Of a DNA stretch of 64,000 nucleotides, positions 1-9,362 are shown piece after piece; the stretch's first letter is position 1, and the number at the start of each line of letters is the position of its first letter. The stretch comes from Lachnospiraceae bacterium (GTDB lineage: Bacteria > Bacillota > Clostridia > Lachnospirales > Lachnospiraceae), in contig JALEPU010000012.1 of NCBI GenBank assembly GCA_022766905.1, positions 1-64,000 on the forward strand. The letters run 5' to 3'. A program made the translations under genes and the position numbers. Below the pieces are notes generated by a model that searched no databases, was not told the origin of the DNA, and saw only the letters and a list, made by a program, of their open reading frames with translations.

Positions 1-2739
1 CTGGGACATTTCTTAAAAACAAATATGTATGATCAGGAGCGGCATGAAAAGGAGGCCCATATTCTGGTTCGTCCCCTGCCTTCGAAAATCATATTTGCCC
101 AGGAATTTATGTATGCCTGCTGGTATGCCATAAAAGAGAAAAAAGGAATCCGATATATCAATCCGGATTCCTCTACAGAAGTAATCCTGGAAGGTAAATA
201 TTGTTCTGTCTTAGTCAAAGACAAAGAGTTTCCCAATCTTGTATATGAAAATAAGAAAAAAGAAAAAATAGAGCTGCCCCTTTACGGCAATATTAAAATC
301 GAGGTTCTGGATGCCTGGGAAGAAGAGGACATGATCCATCTTAAGCCGAGCATGGAAAAGGAAAAACTGGAATATTTGGTTCGGTTTTTGGAAAAAGACG
401 GGGAAAGTTATATTCGGGAAAAGATTGAAAAGGGGGAACGAAAAGGATATAAGAGGAAAATAAGATCAGAAGAAGAAAAGTCTGCTGTTATTTCCAGAGA
501 AAAAATGATGGAGATGGACCATATTTATTATGGACTGTCTCAGTATAAATGTTATGATGTTTGTTTTGAAATAGAGCAGGATCAAAAAGAAGAATTTGAA
601 CGGTGGCTGGACTCCTTTGGAGATTTTGCCTATGTGCTGGATGAGTCTGTTACTTTCCTTTCAGAACTTTCTTTTGGTTGGGCACCTTCGGAGGAGAAGG
701 AAAAAGAAAGATCCTCAGGGAAGCTTCCGGTGAACGCCCGGGTGTACAGCTTATATACCCCGGTGAATTCCTATGGAATGCTGGAACAAATCAAAAAGGA
801 GACGGAGAAAAAGAAGAGTGTTTCCCAAGAAGAGAAGCATTTTTTAAATAGTCAATTAATTACCATACAGGAAATAAAATGGTTGAAGATGATTTTTTAT
901 TGTTTTCCAAATCTATCTCAGATCTTTTTTTCAGCAGAAGACTATGAAGAAATCAGGAAAAGTCTGGGGCTTCTGTCTCGGAGTGAGCCAGGTGATTTGG
1001 AACCAATCAAAGAATGGATCAAAACGAATTGGCCGGTACAGGATATACAAGCAGATTTTGCAGTTGGAAATGAGGGGAAGAATTATCGGAATTTATTAAA
1101 CTGTATCAGAAAAAAATATGTCATAAAATCAAAGGAGAATGGAAGAGAACATGACCAGATCGTTCCTGTTTTCCTGGAATACAATGCAAAAGAAATGACA
1201 GGGCAGTTTCAGATTATGGCCTATAACAGGAAGGAGTTTCGAACGATTCTGATTAAAAATCTGAACAGTCTGGGAAAATTAGATACAGGGAAAGGGGGAA
1301 AGGATGTAAGCCTATCTGATTTACAAAAAATCTATTTTTGTGCGGTAGAAGATATCCTCAATCAAAACGGTCAATTGCGGAAAATTCCCCAAAATATAAA
1401 ATCTTCATATATACAGATGTACGAAAAAATGGAAAAGAAAAACAGTGCATTTTTTCGGGAAGAAAATTCATTTACTTATATCTACCGTTATGTGAAAGAA
1501 GAGGACGAAGCGGAAAATTGGACAAGGGATGAAAAAAGAAATGGGATTACCAGAATTACACCTTCTGAACTTCACTATCGGACAGCTGTTTTAAAACAGA
1601 TTGCTCAGATGCTGGAAGGGACAAAAAAGTTGTTGTCTGTACCGGATCCGGAAGAGGTGGTAATGAAGGAAGTCCGGTATTTGAATGAGAATATAAAAAG
1701 AGAAAAGGTAATCGTAAGATACCGAAAGGAATTGGATGAGAATAAAAATCTGGAAATCATCAATGATCTGGAGATGATACGGGATTATTTTTCAGAATTT
1801 GATCTGGAAATTTATCGTGATGAAAATCAGCTGATGATGGTGATCTATTTTGAAACCTTCTATTACAGAAAAATCCACAGCATTCTTTTAGCACTGCAGA
1901 ATCTGATTGAGATAGAAGGACCGGAAAATCTGAAAAATGTAGTGAACCAGCGCATCGAAAATAAAAAGAAGATGGAAAGTATGGTTGCTCAAAGGAAATT
2001 ATATTTTGCTTTTCGATATAAAAAAGAGGAAAATAGCGAGAATATTATGGATAAAGTAATCAAGAGAGTAGGGATAAAATCCGGTAATACAAACGGGGTG
2101 GATATGGATTTTATCTGGCTGACTCCATTAGGTGAGGAGCAGATGTTCGACATGAATTACCTGGAAAATACGACAAAAGAAAAAATATCCTGTTTTTTGA
2201 AAGGCTGGGAACCGGAAGAAGTAAAAATCCTTCTGTATATTACCGGAGGGACTCTTCAGATGACGGCAGCGGCAGTGAAGGTGCTTGCAGAAATGGAACA
2301 TTTGGAGTTTGATGTTGTTCATGCGGATGCATCCAATCATTATAGCTGGACCATTGTTCAAAAGAATGTATGCAATTCCATTCATCGGAAGGAGAGGGAA
2401 CAGTCACAGCAAGATTCCCCTGATGCCGTTTTTCAGCTTTGCGAAGGGCGGCACGACATCTTAAAGAATCTTCCCTGTATCTTTGGAAGTGATGTCGATC
2501 CGAAGGATGTAGATAAAATGGAAGAAGAGGCGGATTCTGTATTAAAGGATTATCGAAATCGGAAAATCAGGGTTTTTACATCCGGATTAAAAAGCCTGAT
2601 CGTTGCAGTCATCCATGCTGGGTGGAAGTATCAGGTGAATCTGGAACTTATGTTTCGGGATGGAAGTGTATTGCTTCCGGAAGACAATAATCTGGAAAAA
2701 GCCTGTGAAACAGGAGCTTATAAAAAACTGGAAATATGA
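1..2739 (+). CDS. CRISPR-associated protein with WYL-like and CARF-like regions (5' end outside window)
   Basis: The frame is open to the left edge and the first methionine (base 25) has no ribosome binding site, so the gene probably starts outside the window. From that methionine 904 residues are visible. Residues about 375-425 (VPVFLEYNAKE, then YNRKEFRTILI) resemble a WYL ligand-sensing core. Residues about 560-650 (VIVRYRKELD through NLIEIEGPENL) resemble the WCX domain that follows WYL in that regulator class. Residues about 690-800 include a hydrophobic strand ending in TGGT (740-743), like the nucleotide-binding loop of CARF domains. The first 370 and last 100 residues are unrecognised, and I could name no nuclease motif or helix-turn-helix. 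The gene lies 16 bases before the CARF-HEPN gene, in the same operon. WYL proteins are known partners of CRISPR loci (TIGR03985 family, which I recall as a neighbour of TIGR03984/TIGR03986). Its role as regulator or signal-sensing effector is inference; domain calls are by eye. Confidence 0.5.
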   Translation: MGHFLKTNMYDQERHEKEAHILVRPLPSKIIFAQEFMYACWYAIKEKKGIRYINPDSSTEVILEGKYCSVLVKDKEFPNLVYENKKKEKIELPLYGNIKIEVLDAWEEEDMIHLKPSMEKEKLEYLVRFLEKDGESYIREKIEKGERKGYKRKIRSEEEKSAVISREKMMEMDHIYYGLSQYKCYDVCFEIEQDQKEEFERWLDSFGDFAYVLDESVTFLSELSFGWAPSEEKEKERSSGKLPVNARVYSLYTPVNSYGMLEQIKKETEKKKSVSQEEKHFLNSQLITIQEIKWLKMIFYCFPNLSQIFFSAEDYEEIRKSLGLLSRSEPGDLEPIKEWIKTNWPVQDIQADFAVGNEGKNYRNLLNCIRKKYVIKSKENGREHDQIVPVFLEYNAKEMTGQFQIMAYNRKEFRTILIKNLNSLGKLDTGKGGKDVSLSDLQKIYFCAVEDILNQNGQLRKIPQNIKSSYIQMYEKMEKKNSAFFREENSFTYIYRYVKEEDEAENWTRDEKRNGITRITPSELHYRTAVLKQIAQMLEGTKKLLSVPDPEEVVMKEVRYLNENIKREKVIVRYRKELDENKNLEIINDLEMIRDYFSEFDLEIYRDENQLMMVIYFETFYYRKIHSILLALQNLIEIEGPENLKNVVNQRIENKKKMESMVAQRKLYFAFRYKKEENSENIMDKVIKRVGIKSGNTNGVDMDFIWLTPLGEEQMFDMNYLENTTKEKISCFLKGWEPEEVKILLYITGGTLQMTAAAVKVLAEMEHLEFDVVHADASNHYSWTIVQKNVCNSIHRKEREQSQQDSPDAVFQLCEGRHDILKNLPCIFGSDVDPKDVDKMEEEADSVLKDYRNRKIRVFTSGLKSLIVAVIHAGWKYQVNLELMFRDGSVLLPEDNNLEKACETGAYKKLEI

Positions 2740-2755
2740 AACAGGAGGAGTATGA

Positions 2756-4282
2756 ATGAAAAATGTATTGGTATTATGTATGAGTACTTTAAATCTGGAC
2801 CGGAATACAGGCGAGCTTCATAGATCTACCTATCAAACAGAATCGGAAGAAAAAGATGACAGCAGCATCATTACCGGATACGGTCAATTAGAACCGGTAC
2901 CGAAAATGCTGATGTTGGATTGGAAAAAAGAAGAGAAAAACCTGGATTCTATTTTAGTGTTGACAACAACAGCGACAACTGAAAAAAAGAATTTTATGAT
3001 GAAAGATGGAGAAAACGAAAAAATATATCAGGAAAGCGCATATGATTTTTTTGTACTCCAGATAAAAGAATTTTGTAAAGAAAATCAGCTTAACTGCCCG
3101 GAATTTGTGATGCAGCCAATTGATGAAAATAATATTTCTGCGGGAATTGTAGAAGCTATTCTGAAAATTCGAGAACTGGTATCAAAAGATAAAGTGGATA
3201 TCTATCTGGATATTCATGGAGGATTCCGGGCAACCCAGCTGGTTATGCAGGGAATCATGTCATTATTGAAACAGGAAGGAATTGAAACGAAGAAAATCTA
3301 TAAAGTAGAATATAGTGGAGGAAAAGGACGGATCATGCAGGATACAGAGACATTTCAGATTTTTGATTTTGTATCCGGAATGCATGAGTTCCTGGACTAT
3401 GGAAGATCGGAAAGTCTGAAGCGCTATCTGGAGAGCCGTCCGGAACCGGATATGGAATTAAGTAATATTATTCAGAATATTTCTGATGCGATTCAGCTTT
3501 GCGATATGAAGGCCTTTGATGATGCTTTGACTCAGATGAATCAGTGGCTGAATTCCAAACAGCAAAAAAAGCAGGATGAATATTTGATGCTGTTCCGGGA
3601 TAATATCAGGAAAGAGTATGGGGTTTTGCTGGAAGAAAATAGAACAGTTGTTGATAAAATACGCTGGTGCCTGAAGAAGGATTTTATTCAGCAGGCCCTT
3701 ACCTTAATCGAAAGCCAGATGCCGGAAGAGTTCTTCCGTTATAGGATTTTTAGCTATGATCCGGAAAAGGAACTGGACGTTTATGGAGACAGAAAAAGAT
3801 ATGAATGTGTCGGAGAAGGGGACAGCAAATGGAAAGCGGCCGATGTAGTCGACAGAAGTAAGAAAGCCTGGGAAAAAGCAGAAAATTATGTTTTTCAAAG
3901 TTTTGCCGGAGAAAATGTACTTCGTTGGGAAAGAGTAAATGGACAAAAAGAATTTTGCTACATTCCGCTTGAAAGTAATTCCATGAATACCTATAAACGT
4001 GTTCCGCTTACAAAAATGAGGTGGGAGAAACCTGTCTCTCTGGAATGGAAATCCGGAGGAAAACGGTGCAGAGCTTTGTTAAAGCTGGATTTCGATAAGA
4101 AAGTGATTGCCGATGGTAAGCTTCTGAATCGTCTGATTCAGCTTCATATGGCTTTGAAAAATCAGAGAAATGAGGTAAATCATGCGGCAGTTTCCGGCGA
4201 AAGGGTAACGGTAGAAAAAATGAAGGTTGCCATCGAAGCCTATGCGGATATGGCGGAAGAATTGATTTGGCAGGTAAAATAA
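2756..4282 (+). CDS. CARF-HEPN ribonuclease, Csx1/Csm6-like CRISPR ancillary effector
   Basis: The 508-residue protein has an N-terminal CARF domain of the TM1812/Csx1 type. It opens with a Rossmann strand (KNVLVLCMST) and carries the conserved loop DIHGGFRAT at residues 152-160. The C-terminus is helical and ends in a HEPN domain whose RX4H catalytic motif is R471-H476 (RNEVNH). Proteins of this family bind cyclic oligoadenylate made by Cas10 and then cleave RNA non-specifically. The start follows an AGGAGG site, and the gene sits 10 bases before cas10. The central region (about 220-430) is a linker-like helical part I cannot assign. Which ring size it senses cannot be read from the sequence. 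The CARF-HEPN assignment is fairly firm; the exact Csx subfamily is not. Confidence 0.8.
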   Translation: MKNVLVLCMSTLNLDRNTGELHRSTYQTESEEKDDSSIITGYGQLEPVPKMLMLDWKKEEKNLDSILVLTTTATTEKKNFMMKDGENEKIYQESAYDFFVLQIKEFCKENQLNCPEFVMQPIDENNISAGIVEAILKIRELVSKDKVDIYLDIHGGFRATQLVMQGIMSLLKQEGIETKKIYKVEYSGGKGRIMQDTETFQIFDFVSGMHEFLDYGRSESLKRYLESRPEPDMELSNIIQNISDAIQLCDMKAFDDALTQMNQWLNSKQQKKQDEYLMLFRDNIRKEYGVLLEENRTVVDKIRWCLKKDFIQQALTLIESQMPEEFFRYRIFSYDPEKELDVYGDRKRYECVGEGDSKWKAADVVDRSKKAWEKAENYVFQSFAGENVLRWERVNGQKEFCYIPLESNSMNTYKRVPLTKMRWEKPVSLEWKSGGKRCRALLKLDFDKKVIADGKLLNRLIQLHMALKNQRNEVNHAAVSGERVTVEKMKVAIEAYADMAEELIWQVK

Positions 4283-4292
4283 GGGAGAGAAC

Positions 4293-5843
4293 ATGAGAGA
4301 AGAACTTTTGGAAAAAGAAGTCCTGGTCATGTATGATATCCGGGAAATCCAGAACTTTATTTTTCGAACGAATAAAGTAAAAGATATTGTGGGAGCTTCC
4401 AGATTAGTGGATGGTATTCTGGAAAAAGGCTTGACAGAATGCAGGAAAGCATTGGGGTTTGCCGGGGAAGAGCTGGAAATCTTAATGATCGGAGGCGGAA
4501 ATGCCGTTGCCATTTTCCAAAAAGGAGAATTGGCAAAGAAGATGAATCGTATGCTGGGACGATGGATCTTAGAGCAGACTTACTCGCTCCAGCTTGCTAT
4601 TGCAGTGGTAGAAAAGACAGATCATTATATGAAAGACTACAGGAGGCTTCAGGAAGAAAAAACGAAGGTGAAAGCAAGAATGCCGAAGGTTCACATGATG
4701 GGGGCTCTTCCAATCATGAAGCGGGAAAATCAAACCGGCCTTCCCCTTTCTGAGACAATTACCGTAAATGGAAAAAAGATTCCTGTCAGTAAAGAAGTCT
4801 GCTTAAAAAGAAAGGCTTTGGAAAATGATTTGCAAAAAGAGCAGGAAAAACAGATTCAGTTTGATTCTCTGGTCGATGAGAAAGGCAGAGACAGTATGCT
4901 GGCTTTGGTACATATTGATGGGAATAGCATGGGACAGAAAATCGGACAGCTGATGGAAGGAATTGACGATTATCAGGTTGCAAAAGAGCAGATGAAACAA
5001 ATTTCCCATAATATCAATCAATCTTTTCAGGAAGCGTATGATTTTATGAAACAGAAGCTTCTGATCTGGGCAGAACAGACAGAAGGGGAAAGCAAAGGAA
5101 GAATTTATCTGAGAAAAATCATAGGCGCAGGAGATGACGTAACCTTTGTCTGTCAGGGACGATTGGCCCTGTCTCTTGTCCTGGCATATGTAAAAGGGCT
5201 GGAAGGCAAGCTATTATATGAGGAAGATGGCATCAGAGAGGAAGAAAAATACGGCTTTTCCGTATGTGCCGGTATCGCCTATATGAACAGTCACTTTCCG
5301 TTTTCGGAAGCATATAAAGTGGCAGAAGAATGTTGTCACAATGCGAAAAAAAGAGCCAAAGAAGAAAAACATAAAGTAGACGGAAAAATCGGGAACTGGG
5401 TTGATTTTCAAATATGCAAAAGTATTCATACAACAGATTTTGAAAAAGACCGCAAAAAACAATATCAGCTGGCAGATGGAACTTATCTGCTCAAAAGACC
5501 TTATTATATTCCATTTGATCGTCCCGAGCTTAAACGGTATGCCGAAATGGATCAAATCAATCAGGCGGATTCCTTTGCCTTGTTCCGGGAGATCATGTAC
5601 GGGTTTGAGAATGGAAAAAACGGTCTTGCCCAATCGGACTTAAAAGAACTTCGGAATACTTACAGCAAAGGCAAAGAGGCAATGGATACTTTAAAAACAT
5701 TTCTGGAGTCAAGAGGCAAATCCTTCCCAATGGAATGTTTTGATGGAAATGGGATTGCCAACTGGTATGACGAGCTGGAGATGCTGGAATGGTATGAAGA
5801 TATTTTAATGAGGAAGGAGGACACAGGATGCAGTACAAAATGA
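4293..5843 (+). CDS. cas10: Cas10, HD-less large subunit of a type III-D-like effector
   Basis: The 516-residue protein starts directly in the first palm domain with the Cas10 signature YDIREIQNFIF...IVGASRLVDGI (residues about 14-45), so the usual N-terminal HD nuclease is absent. The second palm has HIDGNSMGQ with Asp209 and a GAGDD turn with Asp281-Asp282, the equivalent of the cyclase GGDD motif. First glycine apart, the metal-binding acidic residues are retained. By family knowledge this points to cyclic oligoadenylate synthesis without HD-dependent DNA cleavage, which fits the CARF proteins encoded upstream. The length is short for Cas10 (many are 700 or more) but usual for HD-less III-D forms. 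The stop overlaps the start of the next gene by 16 bases. Confidence 0.88.
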   Translation: MREELLEKEVLVMYDIREIQNFIFRTNKVKDIVGASRLVDGILEKGLTECRKALGFAGEELEILMIGGGNAVAIFQKGELAKKMNRMLGRWILEQTYSLQLAIAVVEKTDHYMKDYRRLQEEKTKVKARMPKVHMMGALPIMKRENQTGLPLSETITVNGKKIPVSKEVCLKRKALENDLQKEQEKQIQFDSLVDEKGRDSMLALVHIDGNSMGQKIGQLMEGIDDYQVAKEQMKQISHNINQSFQEAYDFMKQKLLIWAEQTEGESKGRIYLRKIIGAGDDVTFVCQGRLALSLVLAYVKGLEGKLLYEEDGIREEEKYGFSVCAGIAYMNSHFPFSEAYKVAEECCHNAKKRAKEEKHKVDGKIGNWVDFQICKSIHTTDFEKDRKKQYQLADGTYLLKRPYYIPFDRPELKRYAEMDQINQADSFALFREIMYGFENGKNGLAQSDLKELRNTYSKGKEAMDTLKTFLESRGKSFPMECFDGNGIANWYDELEMLEWYEDILMRKEDTGCSTK

Positions 5844-7978
5844 TGATTGAATTGCTCAGTGATACCTGTCCGGCTTCCGGAGCGGTGTATAACAGTGCAG
5901 TTGATGCAGAAGTGGAGTATGACAGATATGGTCTTCCTTTTATTTCCGGAAAACGCATCAAAGGATGCCTGAGAGAGTCGGCTTTGCAGCTTTTCGACTG
6001 GGGAAAGAAAGTGCCCATAGAAGAGTTATTTGGCAGTAAGGGCAGTCAAAGCGGATGTCTTGTCATTGATAATGCAAGAGTTCCTGAATATGAAAGATGC
6101 TGCAAGGAATTGGAAGAAGAGGAAGATACAGAATTGACTCACCCGATGAATGTGCTTGGTTTATTTACCTCTCTTCGTTATCAGACGTCGTTGGAACATG
6201 GAATTGCCAAACAGGAATCTCTTCGTTGCCAGCGCGTTTTAAAAAAGGGAAATTGTTTTGAAAGCATGGTTTCTTTCCCGGAAATTTATTATGATACAAT
6301 GAACGATATCTGTAAAATAACCAGACATATGGGGATGAACCGAACAAGAGGTATGGGAGAAGTAGCCATCCGTCTGGAACCTGTGGAAGAAGAACAGGAA
6401 AAGAAAAAAACGATTCATTATGAAGAAATCAGAAAAGCAGATCTGGAAGATGACAGAACGTATCGATTGTCCTTTCATCTGATGTTACAGGAACCTGTCA
6501 TTGTAAAATCCATAGACAAGGGACAGGAGAACACAAAAGATTATCTGGAAGGCAGCAAGATTCTCGGAATGATTGCAGGATGGCTGGGAAAAGAAGAATA
6601 CAGAAAGATTATGGAAGATGAGCCGGTCTGCTGTTCCAATTTATATTTGTCAGAAGGAAAGAACCGGGGAATTCCAGTGCCGGTTTCTTATCGAAAGGTA
6701 AAAGATTCTGCGGATCAGAAAATTTATGATTATGCTTCTGATTCAAAAGAAGAAGGAAATCAGGAAGAAACCGAAGGAAAGCAGATGGAGGGAGTAGAAT
6801 CCGGATACCTGATTCAGGGAAAAAACGGAAAAATCATTCAGAATGTGGAGACTCAGGTACGTTATCATCATTCCAGACCGGAGGATAAATCCTATGGACA
6901 TGCCCTGAAAAACGGACAGGGAGAATTTTACCAGATGTCCAGTATTGTGGAAGGCCAGAGCTTTGCCGGTTTCCTTCAGGCGAAAGGCTGGCAGATGGAG
7001 AAGATTTTGTTGAAAATGGAAGACAAGGGCCAGGTGCGGATTGGTTATGGAAAAAATACAGAATATGGAAAAGCTCAGCTGATTCTGGATGCGGTGGCAT
7101 TGTTGGAAGAAAAAACAGAACCAAAGCAGGGATCCTGCCTGTTATATCTGTTATCCCCGGTTCTCTTTTACGATCAAAACGGGATGGCTTCCTGTGATGT
7201 ATCTGATTTGATGGAAGGATTGTCTTATTATCTTTCTGAGAAAACCGGAAGGGAAATCTGCCTGGAAGCGGATCCGATGGAACGCTATTTAAATTATGCC
7301 ATGACAGGCGGCTGGCAGACGACCTGGCATGCACCAAAACAGACTCTGGTGCTCCTGAATAAAGGCTCTGTGATTCGAGTCAAAGAAAGAGATGGAAAGC
7401 CTCTTCCTGTCAGTACGGAAAGCTTTTTCTTTGGAGAAAGAACAGCAGAAGGCTTTGGTGAAATGATGCTATGTCCGGTGCCGGAAAAAAGAGAAGTGGA
7501 TTTGAAGCAGACGGATGAAGAAAATAAAAAAGAAGCATTCGAAGAGGCTGCTTTCGAAGAAAAGGAAAAATCCTCTTCTTTCCTGATGGTTCAGTTGAAA
7601 AAAGAACAGGAAAAAAAGAACCTTCAGGTATCCGGAAGATTGGCCGGTCAGGCCTGTATGAAGGAGGCGTCTTTGAACGCCCTTGTAAACAAGCTGCTGC
7701 TTGCCTTGAGACAGTCAAAAGACAAAGAAGAATTTCTGGAAATTTGCAATGAGTTCTCAGAAAAGAAAAAAGGGAATCAAAACAAGGCGGCATCTTCGAT
7801 TCGTACGTTTATCAATAAAATGAGAGAGGGAGAAAAAGCAAACCGGTATTGCTATCTGGAAGAGGAAGAAGCCTATGTGATTTATATCAAAGCCTTTCTG
7901 CTGGAAGCAAAATATAAAGGCCGTACCCTGGAAAAGGAGGAGAGTTATGACCAGTCCGATGAAACGAATTTATTATAG
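5828..7978 (+). CDS. RAMP fusion protein, Csx10-like / Cas7-Cas5-Cas11-like
   Basis: The 716-residue protein begins with a RAMP domain of Csx10 type: AEVEYDRYGLPFISGKRIKG at about 25-46, then a glycine-rich loop MNRTRGMGE near 172-180. A second RAMP-like part spans about 205-540, with loops RIGYGKNTEYGKAQ and ERTAEGFGE. A long charged linker follows, and the last ~115 residues are predicted all helical (LNALVNKLLLALRQ onward), as expected of a Cas11 small subunit. The order RAMP-RAMP-helical matches the Cas7-Cas5-Cas11 fusion of the III-Dv complex, so no separate csm2-like gene is needed. The start has GGAGG upstream, and the 3' end overlaps the next gene by 32 bases. The RAMP calls are firm; the Cas11 assignment rests on position and helical character only. 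Confidence 0.72.
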   Translation: MQYKMMIELLSDTCPASGAVYNSAVDAEVEYDRYGLPFISGKRIKGCLRESALQLFDWGKKVPIEELFGSKGSQSGCLVIDNARVPEYERCCKELEEEEDTELTHPMNVLGLFTSLRYQTSLEHGIAKQESLRCQRVLKKGNCFESMVSFPEIYYDTMNDICKITRHMGMNRTRGMGEVAIRLEPVEEEQEKKKTIHYEEIRKADLEDDRTYRLSFHLMLQEPVIVKSIDKGQENTKDYLEGSKILGMIAGWLGKEEYRKIMEDEPVCCSNLYLSEGKNRGIPVPVSYRKVKDSADQKIYDYASDSKEEGNQEETEGKQMEGVESGYLIQGKNGKIIQNVETQVRYHHSRPEDKSYGHALKNGQGEFYQMSSIVEGQSFAGFLQAKGWQMEKILLKMEDKGQVRIGYGKNTEYGKAQLILDAVALLEEKTEPKQGSCLLYLLSPVLFYDQNGMASCDVSDLMEGLSYYLSEKTGREICLEADPMERYLNYAMTGGWQTTWHAPKQTLVLLNKGSVIRVKERDGKPLPVSTESFFFGERTAEGFGEMMLCPVPEKREVDLKQTDEENKKEAFEEAAFEEKEKSSSFLMVQLKKEQEKKNLQVSGRLAGQACMKEASLNALVNKLLLALRQSKDKEEFLEICNEFSEKKKGNQNKAASSIRTFINKMREGEKANRYCYLEEEEAYVIYIKAFLLEAKYKGRTLEKEESYDQSDETNLL

Positions 7979-9362
7979 AATGGAAATCAGTCTGAAAACC
8001 CCTCTTTGTGTATCAAATGGCATGTCGGTGGAAACAGATTGTGATGTAATTCGGGATGAGGAAGGAAATCCTTTTGTACCGGGAAGCTCTCTGGCAGGAG
8101 CATTCCGCAGTTATGTGGAAGAACAGGATGTTGGTCAGAATCAGTCCGGTGCCGAAGAAATATTTGGCGAGCGAAACCGGGATGATGGCAGGATGAGCCG
8201 ACTATGGGTCAACGATCTTTGGTTCGATACAGAGCCGATCATCTCAGTCCGGGATGGAGTAAAACTGGAAAATAAAGTGTCCGTTGCGAAAAGCAAATAT
8301 GACTATGAAATCCTGGAATGGGGTTCTGGCATAGTCCGGATGGAAGCACTGATCTGGGAAGCCGGGATGGAAGATAAAATCGAACAGGGAATTCTTACTT
8401 TTGCAAAAGGAATCAATCAGGGGGAAATTCGCCTGGGAGCCAAAAAGACAAGTGGACTTGGAAAGCTTCAGGTTCTGAAATTGTCGAAGAAATCATTTTC
8501 CAAAGAAAATGTGGAGGAATGGATTTCTTTTGACTGGAAAAACTGGAAAGATGATCCGGATTTTGATCTGACACAGAAAATCGGGCAGCAGGAAATAAGG
8601 ACAGATTATGTTACTTTAAGAGTGCCTTTGACCTTAACCGGTGCTTTGTCTATCCGCCAATACGGAGTAAAAAAAGGAATGCCGGATTTTGTATCTTTGA
8701 TGAGCCATCGGGATTGTGTGGATCCTGCAAAAGAAGGAACAAAAAAGAAAGAGATGGATTCAGTCGCAGTGATTCCGGGAACCAGTGTTAAGGGAGCAAT
8801 CAGACAGAGGGGAAAAGAAATCCTCACTCAGTTAGGCGGGACTTTTGAAATGCTTGGTGCCTATGAATGCTTTTGGGGATATGTGGAGGAAAATCTTCGC
8901 CCCGGCAGAAAAAAACAAAAAGAGATCAGGAATAAAAAATCAGATATTATTGTGACAGAAAGTCAGATGAGTCCGGACACCAGATCTGTGATTCTGGTTC
9001 GAAATAAAATCAGCCGGTTTGAAAATGCGGTTGTAGATGGCGGATTATATACGGAGCAGGCCGCAGCATTGGGACGGACTGTATTGGAAATAAAAGTAAA
9101 AAATGACAAAGCAGATTCAGAATGGATCATCGGACTTTTGCTGCTGGCAATCAAGGATCTGCAGCATGGATATTTATCCATTGGAGGCTGTGCGGCAATC
9201 GGCCATGGTATTTTTAAAGAAAATGGTGAAATAGAAATAGATTGCTATGGAACAAATGCAGATGTGGGCGAAAATCAGAAAGAAGAAAAGTCAGAAAGCC
9301 AGCTTCAAAGCTATTATCTTACAAAATTAAGGGAGGGAATCAAACATTATGGGAATTGCTGA
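7947..9362 (+). CDS. Double Cas7 (Csm3-like) RAMP protein, Cas7-2x-like
   Basis: The 471-residue protein contains two RAMP modules. The first (about 1-190) has ISLKTPLCVSNG, DVIRDEEGNPFVPGSSLAGA and a glycine-rich end GAKKTSGLGKL. The second (about 205-471) has VTLRVPLTLTGAL, VIPGTSVKGAIRQRG and a C-terminal LSIGGCAAIGHG loop. Both repeat the Cas7 plan of strand, then a P-G-[ST]-S-[LV]-[AK]-G-A helix start, then a glycine loop. This is the layout of the Cas7-2x backbone subunit of III-Dv complexes, where Cas7 aspartates cleave target RNA. Candidate aspartates lie in ETDCDVIRD (about 32-40), but the catalytic one cannot be assigned by eye. Start: GGAGGAG spaced before ATG inside the previous gene. 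The 3' end overlaps the next gene by 14 bases. Confidence 0.75.
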   Translation: MTSPMKRIYYRMEISLKTPLCVSNGMSVETDCDVIRDEEGNPFVPGSSLAGAFRSYVEEQDVGQNQSGAEEIFGERNRDDGRMSRLWVNDLWFDTEPIISVRDGVKLENKVSVAKSKYDYEILEWGSGIVRMEALIWEAGMEDKIEQGILTFAKGINQGEIRLGAKKTSGLGKLQVLKLSKKSFSKENVEEWISFDWKNWKDDPDFDLTQKIGQQEIRTDYVTLRVPLTLTGALSIRQYGVKKGMPDFVSLMSHRDCVDPAKEGTKKKEMDSVAVIPGTSVKGAIRQRGKEILTQLGGTFEMLGAYECFWGYVEENLRPGRKKQKEIRNKKSDIIVTESQMSPDTRSVILVRNKISRFENAVVDGGLYTEQAAALGRTVLEIKVKNDKADSEWIIGLLLLAIKDLQHGYLSIGGCAAIGHGIFKENGEIEIDCYGTNADVGENQKEEKSESQLQSYYLTKLREGIKHYGNC

